From: Nitrospinota bacterium
GTDB taxonomy: Bacteria; Nitrospinota; Nitrospinia; UBA9942
Assembly (NCBI GenBank): GCA_016200365.1
Contig: JACQEW010000383.1
Span: 1-10,329, forward strand
DNA: 10,329 nucleotides
Reading direction: 5' to 3'
The position numbers and the translations under genes are program-made. A model generated the notes under the pieces. The model was not told where the DNA came from and did not search any database. It saw only the letters and a list, made by a program, of their open reading frames with translations. This document shows positions 1 through 6,296 of this stretch, piece after piece (the stretch's first letter is position 1; each line of letters starts with the position of its first letter).

Positions 1-316
1 GAATAGGGATAAGATGCTCGAAAACTTCGCAGCCTCTGTCAGAGCCTATTTCGATGGTGCAGAGGGGGAGATAAACTCGGGAAATGGCGGAATGGAGATA
101 CAGTTCAATATTACAACACACGATACATTTGTGGATGCAGTAAAACATCCTGAAAAATATCCTGAACTTTTAGTGCGCGTCTCCGGATACACAGCATATT
201 TCAAAGACCTAAACCCGCAGATGCAGAAGGAGATTATTGACAGGACAGAGTATCTGCTGTCCACAGGCAAGATGATACCCTTTGAACCATTCCCATTGCC
301 AAGAAGGGAGGGATAA
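1..316 (+). CDS. Glycyl radical enzyme (pyruvate formate-lyase-like), C-terminal end only
   Basis: This is the last ~104 codons of a glycyl radical enzyme; the reading frame is open to the left edge, so the catalytic barrel lies outside the window. The glycyl-radical loop is clear: the run LLVRVSGYTAYF carries the radical-bearing Gly, whose codon is at 185-187. It is preceded by the family's GGMEIQFN and HPEKYPELL stretches and followed by the usual helix ending in DRTEYLL. The family homolytically cleaves C-C, C-N or C-O bonds or adds to fumarate. The substrate class cannot be told from this end; the short tail after the helix, rich in Pro and Phe, may be diagnostic in a search. The ATG at 14 is internal, not the start. 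An SCP2-like gene follows 3 nt after the stop, and a matching activase lies at 1548-2447. The family call is firm, the specificity unknown. Confidence 0.93.
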   Translation, partial: NRDKMLENFAASVRAYFDGAEGEINSGNGGMEIQFNITTHDTFVDAVKHPEKYPELLVRVSGYTAYFKDLNPQMQKEIIDRTEYLLSTGKMIPFEPFPLPRREG

Positions 317-319
317 CCT

Positions 320-805
320 ATGGCATCCAGAATAAAAAGAACCATGTTAAGCCCTATATCTCTCATGCCTGAGATGGTAGGGAATTTTATAACAAGATTT
401 GGGTCAAAGAGATTAAAGGAGGAGTTGTGCGGAGAGTTAACAGATAAATTTTTGGAGTTACTCCTTGGAGGGATGGACCTTGCCTTTACCCTCTCAAGTG
501 GTTATAGAAAGAATATAGAAGGCTTTGAAGGGAGGTATCTTTTTAGAACCGTAGATAATCTTGTTTCTGCATCTGCCATATTTAAGGATGGTAACATGCA
601 TGTGCATGAGGATTCTATAGATAACTGGGATGTAAAAATAACATTCAAAAACGCCTCTGCACTCAGGGCATTCCTATTTTCACAAAATCAGGACATCTTA
701 AACTCCCTGCTGGCAAATGAAGTAGAGGTGGACGGAAATCTAAACTACATCTACAAATTCGGCTTTATGGCAAGGGATTTGGGGAGGAGGCTTGGGGTTT
801 TATGA
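320..805 (+). CDS. SCP2-like (sterol carrier protein 2 fold) lipid-binding protein
   Basis: A 161-residue soluble protein without a signal peptide. Residues from about 60 to the end look like an SCP2 fold: alternating strands with a central WDVKITFKNA segment, then a helix and the closing motif NEVEVDGNLNYIYKFGFMAR, which matches the usual SCP2 end. The family binds hydrophobic ligands in a tunnel. UbiT, a partner of UbiU/UbiV in anaerobic ubiquinone synthesis, has the same fold and similar length. A good ribosome site (GGGAGG) overlaps the end of the glycyl radical enzyme gene and only 3 nt separate the two, so they are co-transcribed and probably co-functional, perhaps on a hydrophobic substrate (inference). 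The last ~55 bp run opposite to the tail of the convergent antitoxin frame. The fold is fairly sure, the ligand unknown. Confidence 0.75.
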   Translation: MASRIKRTMLSPISLMPEMVGNFITRFGSKRLKEELCGELTDKFLELLLGGMDLAFTLSSGYRKNIEGFEGRYLFRTVDNLVSASAIFKDGNMHVHEDSIDNWDVKITFKNASALRAFLFSQNQDILNSLLANEVEVDGNLNYIYKFGFMARDLGRRLGVL

Positions 806-1110
806 TATTTATAAATTTTGCTAAGGAAATAACTGTTACGCTGTATTGCAGTAGAAAAGAGGGAATTGCTTTTATTGCCATACTTTTCTTTTCTGGATTC
901 TTTTACGGCGAGGGAAATATCGGCTTCTATCTCTTCATGGGTATATTGTGCAGCTTTTTTATGTATCTTCTCTATTATTCGATTAAAGCGATTATGCCAC
1001 TCATCGAGGGAGATTATCTTTATTGCAATCTTTTCATGCTCTTTGACTTCGACATAAGAAAGTGGCTTAAAAACACCATTTTCAAAAATAGCGTCTATGA
1101 CTCTGGACAT
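751..1110 (-). CDS. AF2212/DUF104-type antitoxin with an abnormal C-terminal extension
   Basis: The first ~76 residues read like a typical antitoxin of this family: an N-terminal beta segment MSRVIDAIFENGVFKPL, then KEHEKIAIKI, then a helical part ending in EEIEADISLAVKESRKEK. Such antitoxins normally stop here and overlap a VapC-like PIN toxin gene. The start at 1110 is chosen because a strong ribosome site (GGAGGT on the minus strand, 1118-1123) sits 7 nt upstream; an in-frame ATG at 1164 is less likely. After residue 76 the frame continues for 43 residues of low-quality sequence and runs into the antisense of the SCP2 gene, so the natural stop seems lost. No intact toxin follows. It is probably an orphan or decaying antitoxin. 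Family call good, activity doubtful. Confidence 0.7.
   Translation of the reverse strand: MSRVIDAIFENGVFKPLSYVEVKEHEKIAIKIISLDEWHNRFNRIIEKIHKKAAQYTHEEIEADISLAVKESRKEKYGNKSNSLFSTAIQRNSYFLSKIYKYHKTPSLLPKSLAIKPNL
765..881 (-). pseudogene. Possible N-terminal remnant of a PIN-domain (VapC-like) toxin
   Basis: Shifted by one base from the antitoxin frame, an ATG at 881 overlaps antitoxin codon 77, exactly where a partner toxin gene would begin. It encodes 38 residues starting MAIKAIPSFLLQYSVTVISL. The start of PIN toxins commonly reads like a short basic lead followed by LLDTNVxIS, and this stretch resembles it, with the catalytic first Asp replaced (LLQYSV). After about 20 codons the frame runs into the antisense strand of the SCP2 gene and ends. 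I read it as the stump of a toxin gene lost in a rearrangement. The resemblance is short and could be chance. Confidence 0.35.
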
Positions 1111-1171
1111 AGCTTTACCTCCATCTAAGGTAAGATTTAAACACATAAGAAACTGCTCTGTCAAGCAGATA

Positions 1172-1406
1172 GAAGTGGCAGGGTCTGCGACAAAAATGTT
1201 GGTAATGTATTCTTCAGAGACTTATTCCCCCTTTGGAAAAGGGGGGCGAGGGGGGATTTTATAATAAAAATAAGGAGTTATTTATCATCGGTAAAATCTC
1301 CCCTAACCCCTCTTTTTCAAAGAGGGGAATTGGGGGTTGCCTCTTTGCTAAAGAGGGGATTTAAAAACTGCTCTACCGACATTTTTGTCGCACACCCGAA
1401 GTGGCA
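1172..1406. mobile_element. MITE-like element (217 bp) with 24-bp TIRs and 9-bp target duplication
   Basis: The element proper is 1181-1397. Its ends are inverted repeats, 1181-1204 and 1374-1397, matching at 22 of 24 positions around the core GCGACAAAAATG. It is bracketed by a perfect 9-bp direct repeat, GAAGTGGCA, at 1172-1180 and 1398-1406, as expected of a transposition target duplication. It encodes no transposase, so it would move only with a helper. The inside holds three G/C-rich hairpins of similar design (separate entry). It sits upstream of the minus-strand antitoxin and between the glycyl radical enzyme genes and their activase. The rest of the 1111-1547 gap holds no gene. The helper IS family is not assigned. 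Confidence 0.8.
1223..1360. repeat. Three 3-nt-loop hairpins inside the first MITE
   Basis: Three perfect stems share the design CCCCTCTTT-NNN-AAAGAGGGG: 1227-1234 with 1238-1245 (8 bp), 1307-1315 with 1319-1327 (9 bp) and 1340-1346 with 1350-1356 (7 bp), each closing on a 3-nt loop. The first and second units, with their GATTTTA/TAAAATC flanks at about 1255-1262 and 1291-1298, are also inverted relative to each other, making a larger fold-back. They would form stable hairpins in DNA or RNA from either strand. Confidence 0.75.
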
Positions 1407-1431
1407 ATGTTAAAAGATAAAAAAATAAAGA

Positions 1432-1503
1432 CTTAAACACAAATTACACGAATTTAACGAATGCCACGAATAAAAATTTGTGAATTAATTCGTAAAATTT
1501 GTC
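1432..1503. repeat. CACGAAT/ATTCGTG palindromic repeat, copy 1
   Basis: A short AT-rich fold-back. The left part contains ACACAAATTACACGAATTTAA and CCACGAAT; the right part contains the complements TTTGTGAATTAATTCGTAAA and ATTTGTC. The same CACGAAT word family reappears at 9753-9890. It lies just upstream of the activase gene, where a promoter would be expected; no convincing -35/-10 pair was seen. Confidence 0.55.
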
Positions 1504-1547
1504 TATTTGTGAGATTCATGTTCCAAATATTTTATTGAGTTATTTTT

Positions 1548-2447
1548 ATGAACAATCATCCACTAATCGTTGATATTAAAAGGCACAGCCTTGAGGACGG
1601 ACCCGGCATAAGAAGTGTGGTTTTTTTTAAGGGCTGTCCGCTCAATTGCATCTTCTGCCATAATCCGGAGGCTCAAGATACTGGGGTTGAGCTCGCCTTT
1701 TCCGAGATAGATTGTATTCGCTGCGGGATGTGCAGGGAAGTTTGTTCTCAAGGTGCAATAGATTATATGTTATATGAGCACATTAATAGAAATAAGTGCG
1801 ATGCCTGCGGAATGTGTGTGAAGGTTTGTCCGGGAAAAGGGCTGAGGCTCGTAGGCTCATATTATCAGGTGGAAGCACTTGCCGAGATTCTTTTAAGAGA
1901 CCGTTCTTTTTATAATCACTCAGGCGGTGGCGTAACCCTTTCCGGCGGCGAATGCACCATGTATCCCGATTATCTTGAATCTTTGCTCAAGATATTGAAG
2001 GCAAACAATATTCACATAGCCATTGAAACATCAGGCTATTTTGAATACGATACCTTCAGACAGAAGATACTCCCTCATGTAGACCTTATATACTACGACA
2101 TTAAAATCGCAGATACAGAGGCTCATGTCAGAATTACAGGCAAATCAAATCAGAAGATTCTTGATAACTTCAGGCGACTTGTTAAAGAGGAAGGCACAAA
2201 AATAATCCCGAGAACTCCGCTCATCCCTGATATTACTGCAACCTACAATAATCTATCAGCGATTATAATGTTTTTAAAGGATGCCGGCGCAGACAATATC
2301 TCCCTTCTCCCGTACAATCCAATGGGCTTTGATATGTATCTAAATCTGGGAAGACAAAAACCACCCCTCCCTGAAAGATTCATTAGAGCAGAGGAGGAAA
2401 AAGAAATTTATGAGATGTTTAAAGGTAGAGTTAAGAGTGAAGAATGA
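1548..2447 (+). CDS. Glycyl radical enzyme activating enzyme (radical SAM, PflA-like, with two extra 4Fe-4S sites)
   Basis: A 299-residue activase that would abstract hydrogen from the glycine of the partner enzyme using SAM and a reduced 4Fe-4S cluster. The radical SAM motif is C30-x3-C34-x2-C37 in KGCPLNCIFCHNPE, preceded by the family's DGPGIRSVVFFKGC. A ferredoxin-like insert follows with two cysteine sets (C56, C59, C62, C66 and C84, C87, C90, C94), as in activases of the larger glycyl radical enzymes but not E. coli PflA. The SAM-binding GGE is at 133-135 (TLSGGE). The natural target is the enzyme ending at 316, although an antitoxin and a MITE now lie between them. The ribosome site is weak (GAG about 9 nt upstream). 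The last residues are encoded by the left arm of a palindromic repeat. Confidence 0.93.
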   Translation: MNNHPLIVDIKRHSLEDGPGIRSVVFFKGCPLNCIFCHNPEAQDTGVELAFSEIDCIRCGMCREVCSQGAIDYMLYEHINRNKCDACGMCVKVCPGKGLRLVGSYYQVEALAEILLRDRSFYNHSGGGVTLSGGECTMYPDYLESLLKILKANNIHIAIETSGYFEYDTFRQKILPHVDLIYYDIKIADTEAHVRITGKSNQKILDNFRRLVKEEGTKIIPRTPLIPDITATYNNLSAIIMFLKDAGADNISLLPYNPMGFDMYLNLGRQKPPLPERFIRAEEEKEIYEMFKGRVKSEE

Positions 2448-2515
2448 AGAGTTAAGAGTTAAAAAATATTTAAAAATTCCTTTAACTCTTCACTTTTAAC
2501 TCTTAATTCTTAACT
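2429..2515. repeat. GAGTTAAGA palindromic repeat downstream of the activase gene
   Basis: A fold-back with two 35-nt arms, 2429-2463 and 2481-2515, matching at 29 of 35 positions, each built of degenerate copies of GAGTTAAGA, around a 17-nt A/T-rich centre. The left arm starts inside the activase gene and supplies its last codons and its stop. It could slow or end transcription, but it lacks the GC-rich stem plus U-run of a standard terminator, so it is recorded as a repeat. Confidence 0.75.
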
Positions 2516-2527
2516 ATAGTAGGAGGT

Positions 2528-2638
2528 ATGAACATGAAAATGCGGCATAAGATTATAATTGGCGGTCTGGGGGCAATTACCCCTGTTGTAATGAATTTTC
2601 TGGTCATTGATATTAATGTCCTTTTCTCTATACCATGA
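2528..2638 (+). CDS. 36-residue hydrophobic peptide translationally coupled to the SPASM maturase
   Basis: Start supported by a strong ribosome site (AGGAGG at 2521-2526, although very close to the ATG; a second ATG at 2534 has better spacing). The product has a basic N-terminus (MNMKMRHK) and then one hydrophobic stretch, with IIIGGLGAITPVVMNFLV as its core, ending in VLFSIP. It looks like a single membrane-spanning or membrane-attached segment. Its stop codon overlaps the start of the next gene as ATGA, and that gene has no ribosome site of its own, so translation of this peptide probably drives translation of the maturase. It could be a real small membrane peptide, a RiPP-type precursor, a leader, or the stump of a larger membrane protein. 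It has no Cys, Ser appears only near its end, and its few polar residues make it a poor classical thioether precursor. Confidence 0.6.
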   Translation: MNMKMRHKIIIGGLGAITPVVMNFLVIDINVLFSIP

Positions 2639-4044
2639 TAGACCAAATTGATAACTATGAAGTTGCCGAGCATCAGGTTTTTAAGGTAGACGGAAAATAT
2701 TATCTTTTTCTGGTAAAGTCGTCTGCCCTATTTGAGATGGGCGGCGAAAGCCATCGCCTGATAGATGCCATTAAGAAAAGAGAGGCTTCATATCTGCGGT
2801 CTTTAAAAGGCAAAATTAAAGATGACTTGATTATCCTCAAAGATATTGGAGCTATTCAGAGAATAAATGAGCCTTCTCATGAGGGAGCCAAAAGCCGCGA
2901 GGATTTGCCAGGACAATCTTTAGTATCTCTTGTCTGTATACTTTCGGGGGATTGCAATCTGAGATGTGCATATTGCTATGCTGACCATGTGTCTTATAAA
3001 GGCAAGCGAAGGGGTGCAAAGGAGGAGGTTATATACAGGGGTGTAGATTTTTTATTGGAGGAAGGAGGCGGGAACAGAGAAGTTAATCTCACATTTTTTG
3101 GCGGCGAGCCGCTTCTTAATTTTCCTGTTCTTAAATCGGCTTTAAAATATGCCAGGAGAAAGGCACGGGAAAAACAGAGGAATATCGGCTTTTCTCTCAC
3201 GACAAACGCCACATTGCTTACAGAGGATATAATATCTTTTCTTGACGATGAAGGGGTATCTATAACTGTAAGCATAGACGGTTCCGGGCATATTCATGAT
3301 GCAGTAAGGAAATACCCGGATGGAAGAGGCTCCTACGATGTCATCCTGAATAATTTGCAGAGACTCTTTAAACGCTATAGGAGAAAACCTGTTAATGCCC
3401 GTGTTACAGTAGTTCATGGACAGGTTAATATAAAGGATATATTTTCTCATCTGTCGAAAATAGGATTTAAGGACATAGGTTTTTCGCCTGTTTCAACTGA
3501 TAATCCACTCTACTCTCTCACCGATAACGATTTAGATATATTTACAGGATATTTTGGGGAATTGTCGGAAGATTACATCAAAAGGGCTATTAACGGCGAA
3601 AAGTTTGGTTTCTCAAACCTCTCCAATCTGTTGAAACTTATTCATGAGGGGACGAATAAAAATTATCCCTGCGGGGGCGGTCTGGGGCTTATGGGAATGG
3701 GTATAGATGGTGAACTTTATGTCTGTCACAGATTTATTAATAATAGCAGGTTTTATCTGGGTAATATTAAAGAGGGGATAGATAGAAATATCCAGAGAGA
3801 TTTTTTTAATAAGATGCATCTAAATAAAAAGATACTATGTCAGGACTGCTGGGCAAGGTATCTATGCGGAGGGGGGTGTTATTATGAGATAGAATTGCAG
3901 AGTAAAGGATTTGAGGTCCCACCAACGAAGTATTGCAAATGGCTTAAAGAGTGGTTCGTCAGAGGGGTAGAGGTTTATATCAGGATTATGCAGAGTAATC
4001 CTGATTTTATTAAAAGGGTTATAGACAGCAGTATATACTGCTAA
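2635..4044 (+). CDS. Radical SAM/SPASM peptide or protein maturase with N-terminal RRE-like domain (QhpD/ranthipeptide-maturase type)
   Basis: A 469-residue cytosolic enzyme. Residues 1-80 resemble a PqqD-like recognition element (strands around VFKVDGKYYLFL, then helices). The radical SAM core has C107-x3-C111-x2-C114 and the GGEP motif at 156-159. The C-terminal SPASM domain is canonical: C346-x12-G359-x4-C364, then C402-x2-C405-x5-C411-x3-C415 and a final C434, enough for two auxiliary 4Fe-4S clusters. Relatives install thioether or C-C crosslinks in ribosomal peptides; QhpD acts on the QHNDH gamma subunit. Length and motifs fit QhpD-like proteins, but no QHNDH subunit is present. The start at 2635 overlaps the 36-residue ORF and lacks its own ribosome site. 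The protein ends in a Cys. The following gene begins 15 nt after the stop. The substrate is unknown. Confidence 0.9.
   Translation: MIDQIDNYEVAEHQVFKVDGKYYLFLVKSSALFEMGGESHRLIDAIKKREASYLRSLKGKIKDDLIILKDIGAIQRINEPSHEGAKSREDLPGQSLVSLVCILSGDCNLRCAYCYADHVSYKGKRRGAKEEVIYRGVDFLLEEGGGNREVNLTFFGGEPLLNFPVLKSALKYARRKAREKQRNIGFSLTTNATLLTEDIISFLDDEGVSITVSIDGSGHIHDAVRKYPDGRGSYDVILNNLQRLFKRYRRKPVNARVTVVHGQVNIKDIFSHLSKIGFKDIGFSPVSTDNPLYSLTDNDLDIFTGYFGELSEDYIKRAINGEKFGFSNLSNLLKLIHEGTNKNYPCGGGLGLMGMGIDGELYVCHRFINNSRFYLGNIKEGIDRNIQRDFFNKMHLNKKILCQDCWARYLCGGGCYYEIELQSKGFEVPPTKYCKWLKEWFVRGVEVYIRIMQSNPDFIKRVIDSSIYC
4027..4042. other. Perfect 16-bp palindrome at the maturase/228-residue gene junction
   Basis: AGCAGTATATACTGCT is fully self-complementary. 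It covers the last codons of the maturase gene and ends 6 nt before the ribosome site (4048-4055) of the next gene. It could act as an mRNA hairpin or a protein site separating expression of the two genes; a 16-bp palindrome can also occur by chance. Confidence 0.4.
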
Positions 4045-4059
4045 AGAAAGGAGGAGATT

Positions 4060-4746
4060 ATGGCACAGGAAGTGGCAACAATAAAGATATTTCCCGAAGA
4101 ACAGATTCAGGTTATCGGGTTTTCGGCTGTTACGCTAAACACCTTACCAATGTGGGGTGTAGCGAGGGTTGGGGATAAGAAGCCTACAGGATTTAGAAAA
4201 GATATAGTCCCCGCAAATAAGATTCCGAACCGGATACCTAAGATACCATGCCAGCTCATAGCCGTCGGTTTTGACAATAATGGCAGCAGGATAAACGGTG
4301 GGGATGTAAAGGAGGGTTTTATCTATAGCGGTGCAAAATTGCCTAACGGAAAGACGGCTCAGCTGAAATGGAATGCCAATAATATGAAAAATGGCAAATG
4401 GACTGGAGGTTTTGGAGATAACCGCAATCCGCAGGCATTTATCGAGGAGAGCGCTGGTGCCGGTGCAGCGCCAACCAAATGGCTTGGATTCAGTATTGAT
4501 GATACCGGTCTCTTAATACCTGGCAATGACGGAATACTTGAGATCCCTGCCAATACAGAGATTGGGGATACAAAGGTAAAGTTTAACAATCCCTTTCACA
4601 CCGACCGCACATGCGATGGGTTTGTGAAGGTTGACTATTCAGAAAACGACACTTTCAATCTTAAATCTGCACAGATAAAGGCAGTCATTGCCCAGCCTGA
4701 CTGGGCAGTAGAAAAGGATAATCCGAATGGATGGGCATTACCTTAA
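4060..4746 (+). CDS. Uncharacterised soluble 228-residue protein, beta-rich
   Basis: I do not recognise the family. The start is firm, with a strong ribosome site AAGGAGGA at 4048-4055. There is no signal peptide and no membrane segment. The sequence looks beta-rich and glycine/asparagine-rich, with segments such as FDNNGSRINGGDVKEGF, LKWNANNMKNGKWTGGFG and SAGAGAAPTKWLGFS typical of loops between strands. There are only two cysteines (C64 in KIPCQL, C185 in DRTCDGF) and six tryptophans. Position directly after the SPASM maturase and 20 nt before the 499-residue gene suggests joint expression, and perhaps a role as a substrate or structural partner. The strong ribosome site suggests substantial translation. 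No catalytic motif could be identified. Confidence 0.8.
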   Translation: MAQEVATIKIFPEEQIQVIGFSAVTLNTLPMWGVARVGDKKPTGFRKDIVPANKIPNRIPKIPCQLIAVGFDNNGSRINGGDVKEGFIYSGAKLPNGKTAQLKWNANNMKNGKWTGGFGDNRNPQAFIEESAGAGAAPTKWLGFSIDDTGLLIPGNDGILEIPANTEIGDTKVKFNNPFHTDRTCDGFVKVDYSENDTFNLKSAQIKAVIAQPDWAVEKDNPNGWALP

Positions 4747-4766
4747 ACATTTATAGGAGGTGGAAG

Positions 4767-6266
4767 ATGGCAAAGATTAAGGCAATAAACAAAAAGGCAG
4801 TAAGGATAAGTAAAGGAGATTCTCCTGATGTGGTTGCGTATTCGCCAATTCCAAAGCCTGACTGCAGCAGTATATTTGGACCGGGTATCGAGGTCCACTC
4901 GGCAGCCAGCTCTACCGATATGAATGCAAGCACACAGGGGCTCTGCTCCCCATTCTTAAAAGATACCATGTATTGCAGTTGTTCCTGGTGGCCCGCCCAC
5001 GACCCCGATGTAACTGCTGAAGAGACAGGTCAGGCATGGAATTCTGAGATTGGATGCGGTGGGCCGGCAAACCCCACCCATGAATATAAATGGCAGGATT
5101 TGCGTTTCCTCTATCCAAAAAACGGTCAGGGTGCGGATGCATGGGATAAGAGCGCTGCTGTAAATAAATGGAGCCAGGATATTATAAGCGATTTGAATGA
5201 GATTTATATAAAGGATAACTGGGCTGATAATGGAAAAGAGCCGTCAACAGGAAATCCATGGGAAAGTCCTGATATATTTATAAGGTATCACGACGAGCCT
5301 GAATCTAATTTTCTTAATCCGAATGTAGATTATCATGAGGGTAATCCTATTGCCTTCAGAAAAAATTTTCTCTATGCAAGGGTGAGGAATAAGGGTGACC
5401 ATTCCATAGACCATGTCCTTATCAAATTCTATGTCCACGGACTTAGCACAAATCCTATTCAATGGCAGTATGCAGGACATGCCATGATCCGGGATATTCC
5501 CGGCGGGGCTGTAAAAGTTGTTAAGTCTATAAAGCCATGGATACCTCAAAAGATAGGGCATACGTGCATGCGGGTAATTCTTGATTCCACTCAGGATCCG
5601 GTAAAAATTTTAGGGACAGCGCCAGCTTTTGGATCCTACGATGAAAATACAGGACCCCAACCAGGAGATGTGTCTGTCAAAGATGATAATAATGTGGCAC
5701 AGCGGAATATGAAGACAATATGGCTTATTCCCAGGTGGTTTCCCAGGGTAATACACTTTGAGATTAATCCACATCTTATAATTCCCCTCCCAGTAAGGAT
5801 TAAGCCCGAAGCCCTACTCACTCATAACATCGAGATAGAGGCTCCAGGTCTGCCAAGAGATGCCTTCAAGGTAAAGTTCCCTGATAATTTAAAGATAACC
5901 GCCTCTGAAGCTTCAAAGAAGATGCAGGTTTTTAAGCTGTCCTTCAGGGAGAATAAGCCTGTTGAGGCATCTATACTCTTAAACCCAGATGCCCCATTTA
6001 AGATGGGAATGGTTCATAGTATAGCCATCAGACAGGTCTGGGGTAAAGAGACCGTGGGTGGTATCACCCTGAATATTAAGGTTGTAGGAAGTCCTACAGT
6101 CAGGTTTGTTGGAGATGTGGATAAAAGAGAGGTTCATCTGTGTTTCTGCAAGCATGTGAAGGAGATGAAGGACGAAAGGAAGATAGCCTTTGACAGCTTA
6201 AATGATGCGAGGTCAGAGGATTATAAGATTCATGAGGAGTGTTTAAAAGAGTATTTGAATTTTTAG
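4767..6266 (+). CDS. 499-residue protein: Cys-rich N-terminus, CARDB/Ig-like domain and Ada-type Zn-finger-like C-terminus
   Basis: The start at 4767 is chosen because AGGAGGT lies 5 nt upstream (4755-4761); an in-frame ATG at 4731 would overlap the previous gene. There is no signal peptide. Residues 30-100 hold five cysteines (C33, C60, C70, C72, C97), including the striking CSCSWW. Residues 195-320 resemble a CARDB-type beta sandwich: NFLYARVRNKGDHSIDHVLI, then HTCMRVILDSTQDP and NNVAQRN, a pattern seen in bacterial surface or adhesion-like Ig modules. Residues 325-440 look like a second beta domain. Residues 444-495 (VRFVGDVDKREVHL onward) resemble the Ada N-terminal metal-binding module, with likely ligands H457, C461, H489 and C492 in an HxxxC...HxxC pattern. 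It may be a substrate of the maturase or a scaffold (inference). The overall function is unknown. Confidence 0.8.
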   Translation: MAKIKAINKKAVRISKGDSPDVVAYSPIPKPDCSSIFGPGIEVHSAASSTDMNASTQGLCSPFLKDTMYCSCSWWPAHDPDVTAEETGQAWNSEIGCGGPANPTHEYKWQDLRFLYPKNGQGADAWDKSAAVNKWSQDIISDLNEIYIKDNWADNGKEPSTGNPWESPDIFIRYHDEPESNFLNPNVDYHEGNPIAFRKNFLYARVRNKGDHSIDHVLIKFYVHGLSTNPIQWQYAGHAMIRDIPGGAVKVVKSIKPWIPQKIGHTCMRVILDSTQDPVKILGTAPAFGSYDENTGPQPGDVSVKDDNNVAQRNMKTIWLIPRWFPRVIHFEINPHLIIPLPVRIKPEALLTHNIEIEAPGLPRDAFKVKFPDNLKITASEASKKMQVFKLSFRENKPVEASILLNPDAPFKMGMVHSIAIRQVWGKETVGGITLNIKVVGSPTVRFVGDVDKREVHLCFCKHVKEMKDERKIAFDSLNDARSEDYKIHEECLKEYLNF

Positions 6267-6296
6267 AATATATTTTATAGGGAGGGTCGGGAATAA

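Noticed and set aside
802..1128. Plus-strand frame of 108 residues with hydrophobic stretches
   Set aside because: It is antisense to the antitoxin core, has no ribosome site, and its hydrophobicity is the usual by-product of the complementary strand of a charged helical protein.
1181..1397. Remnant of an insertion sequence with transposase
   Set aside because: The 217 bp between the duplications contain only inverted repeats and hairpins; no transposase-like frame was found, so MITE-like is the better label.
2429..2515. Intrinsic terminator after the activase gene
   Set aside because: The stem is AT-rich and imperfect and lacks a following U-run; it fits a palindromic repeat better, although an effect on transcription is possible.
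3142..3450. Minus-strand frame inside the maturase gene
   Set aside because: It lies opposite well-conserved radical SAM coding sequence and has no recognisable domain or ribosome site.
4731..4766. Longer start for the 499-residue protein
   Set aside because: It would overlap the preceding gene and ignores the strong AGGAGGT at 4755-4761, correctly spaced for the ATG at 4767.
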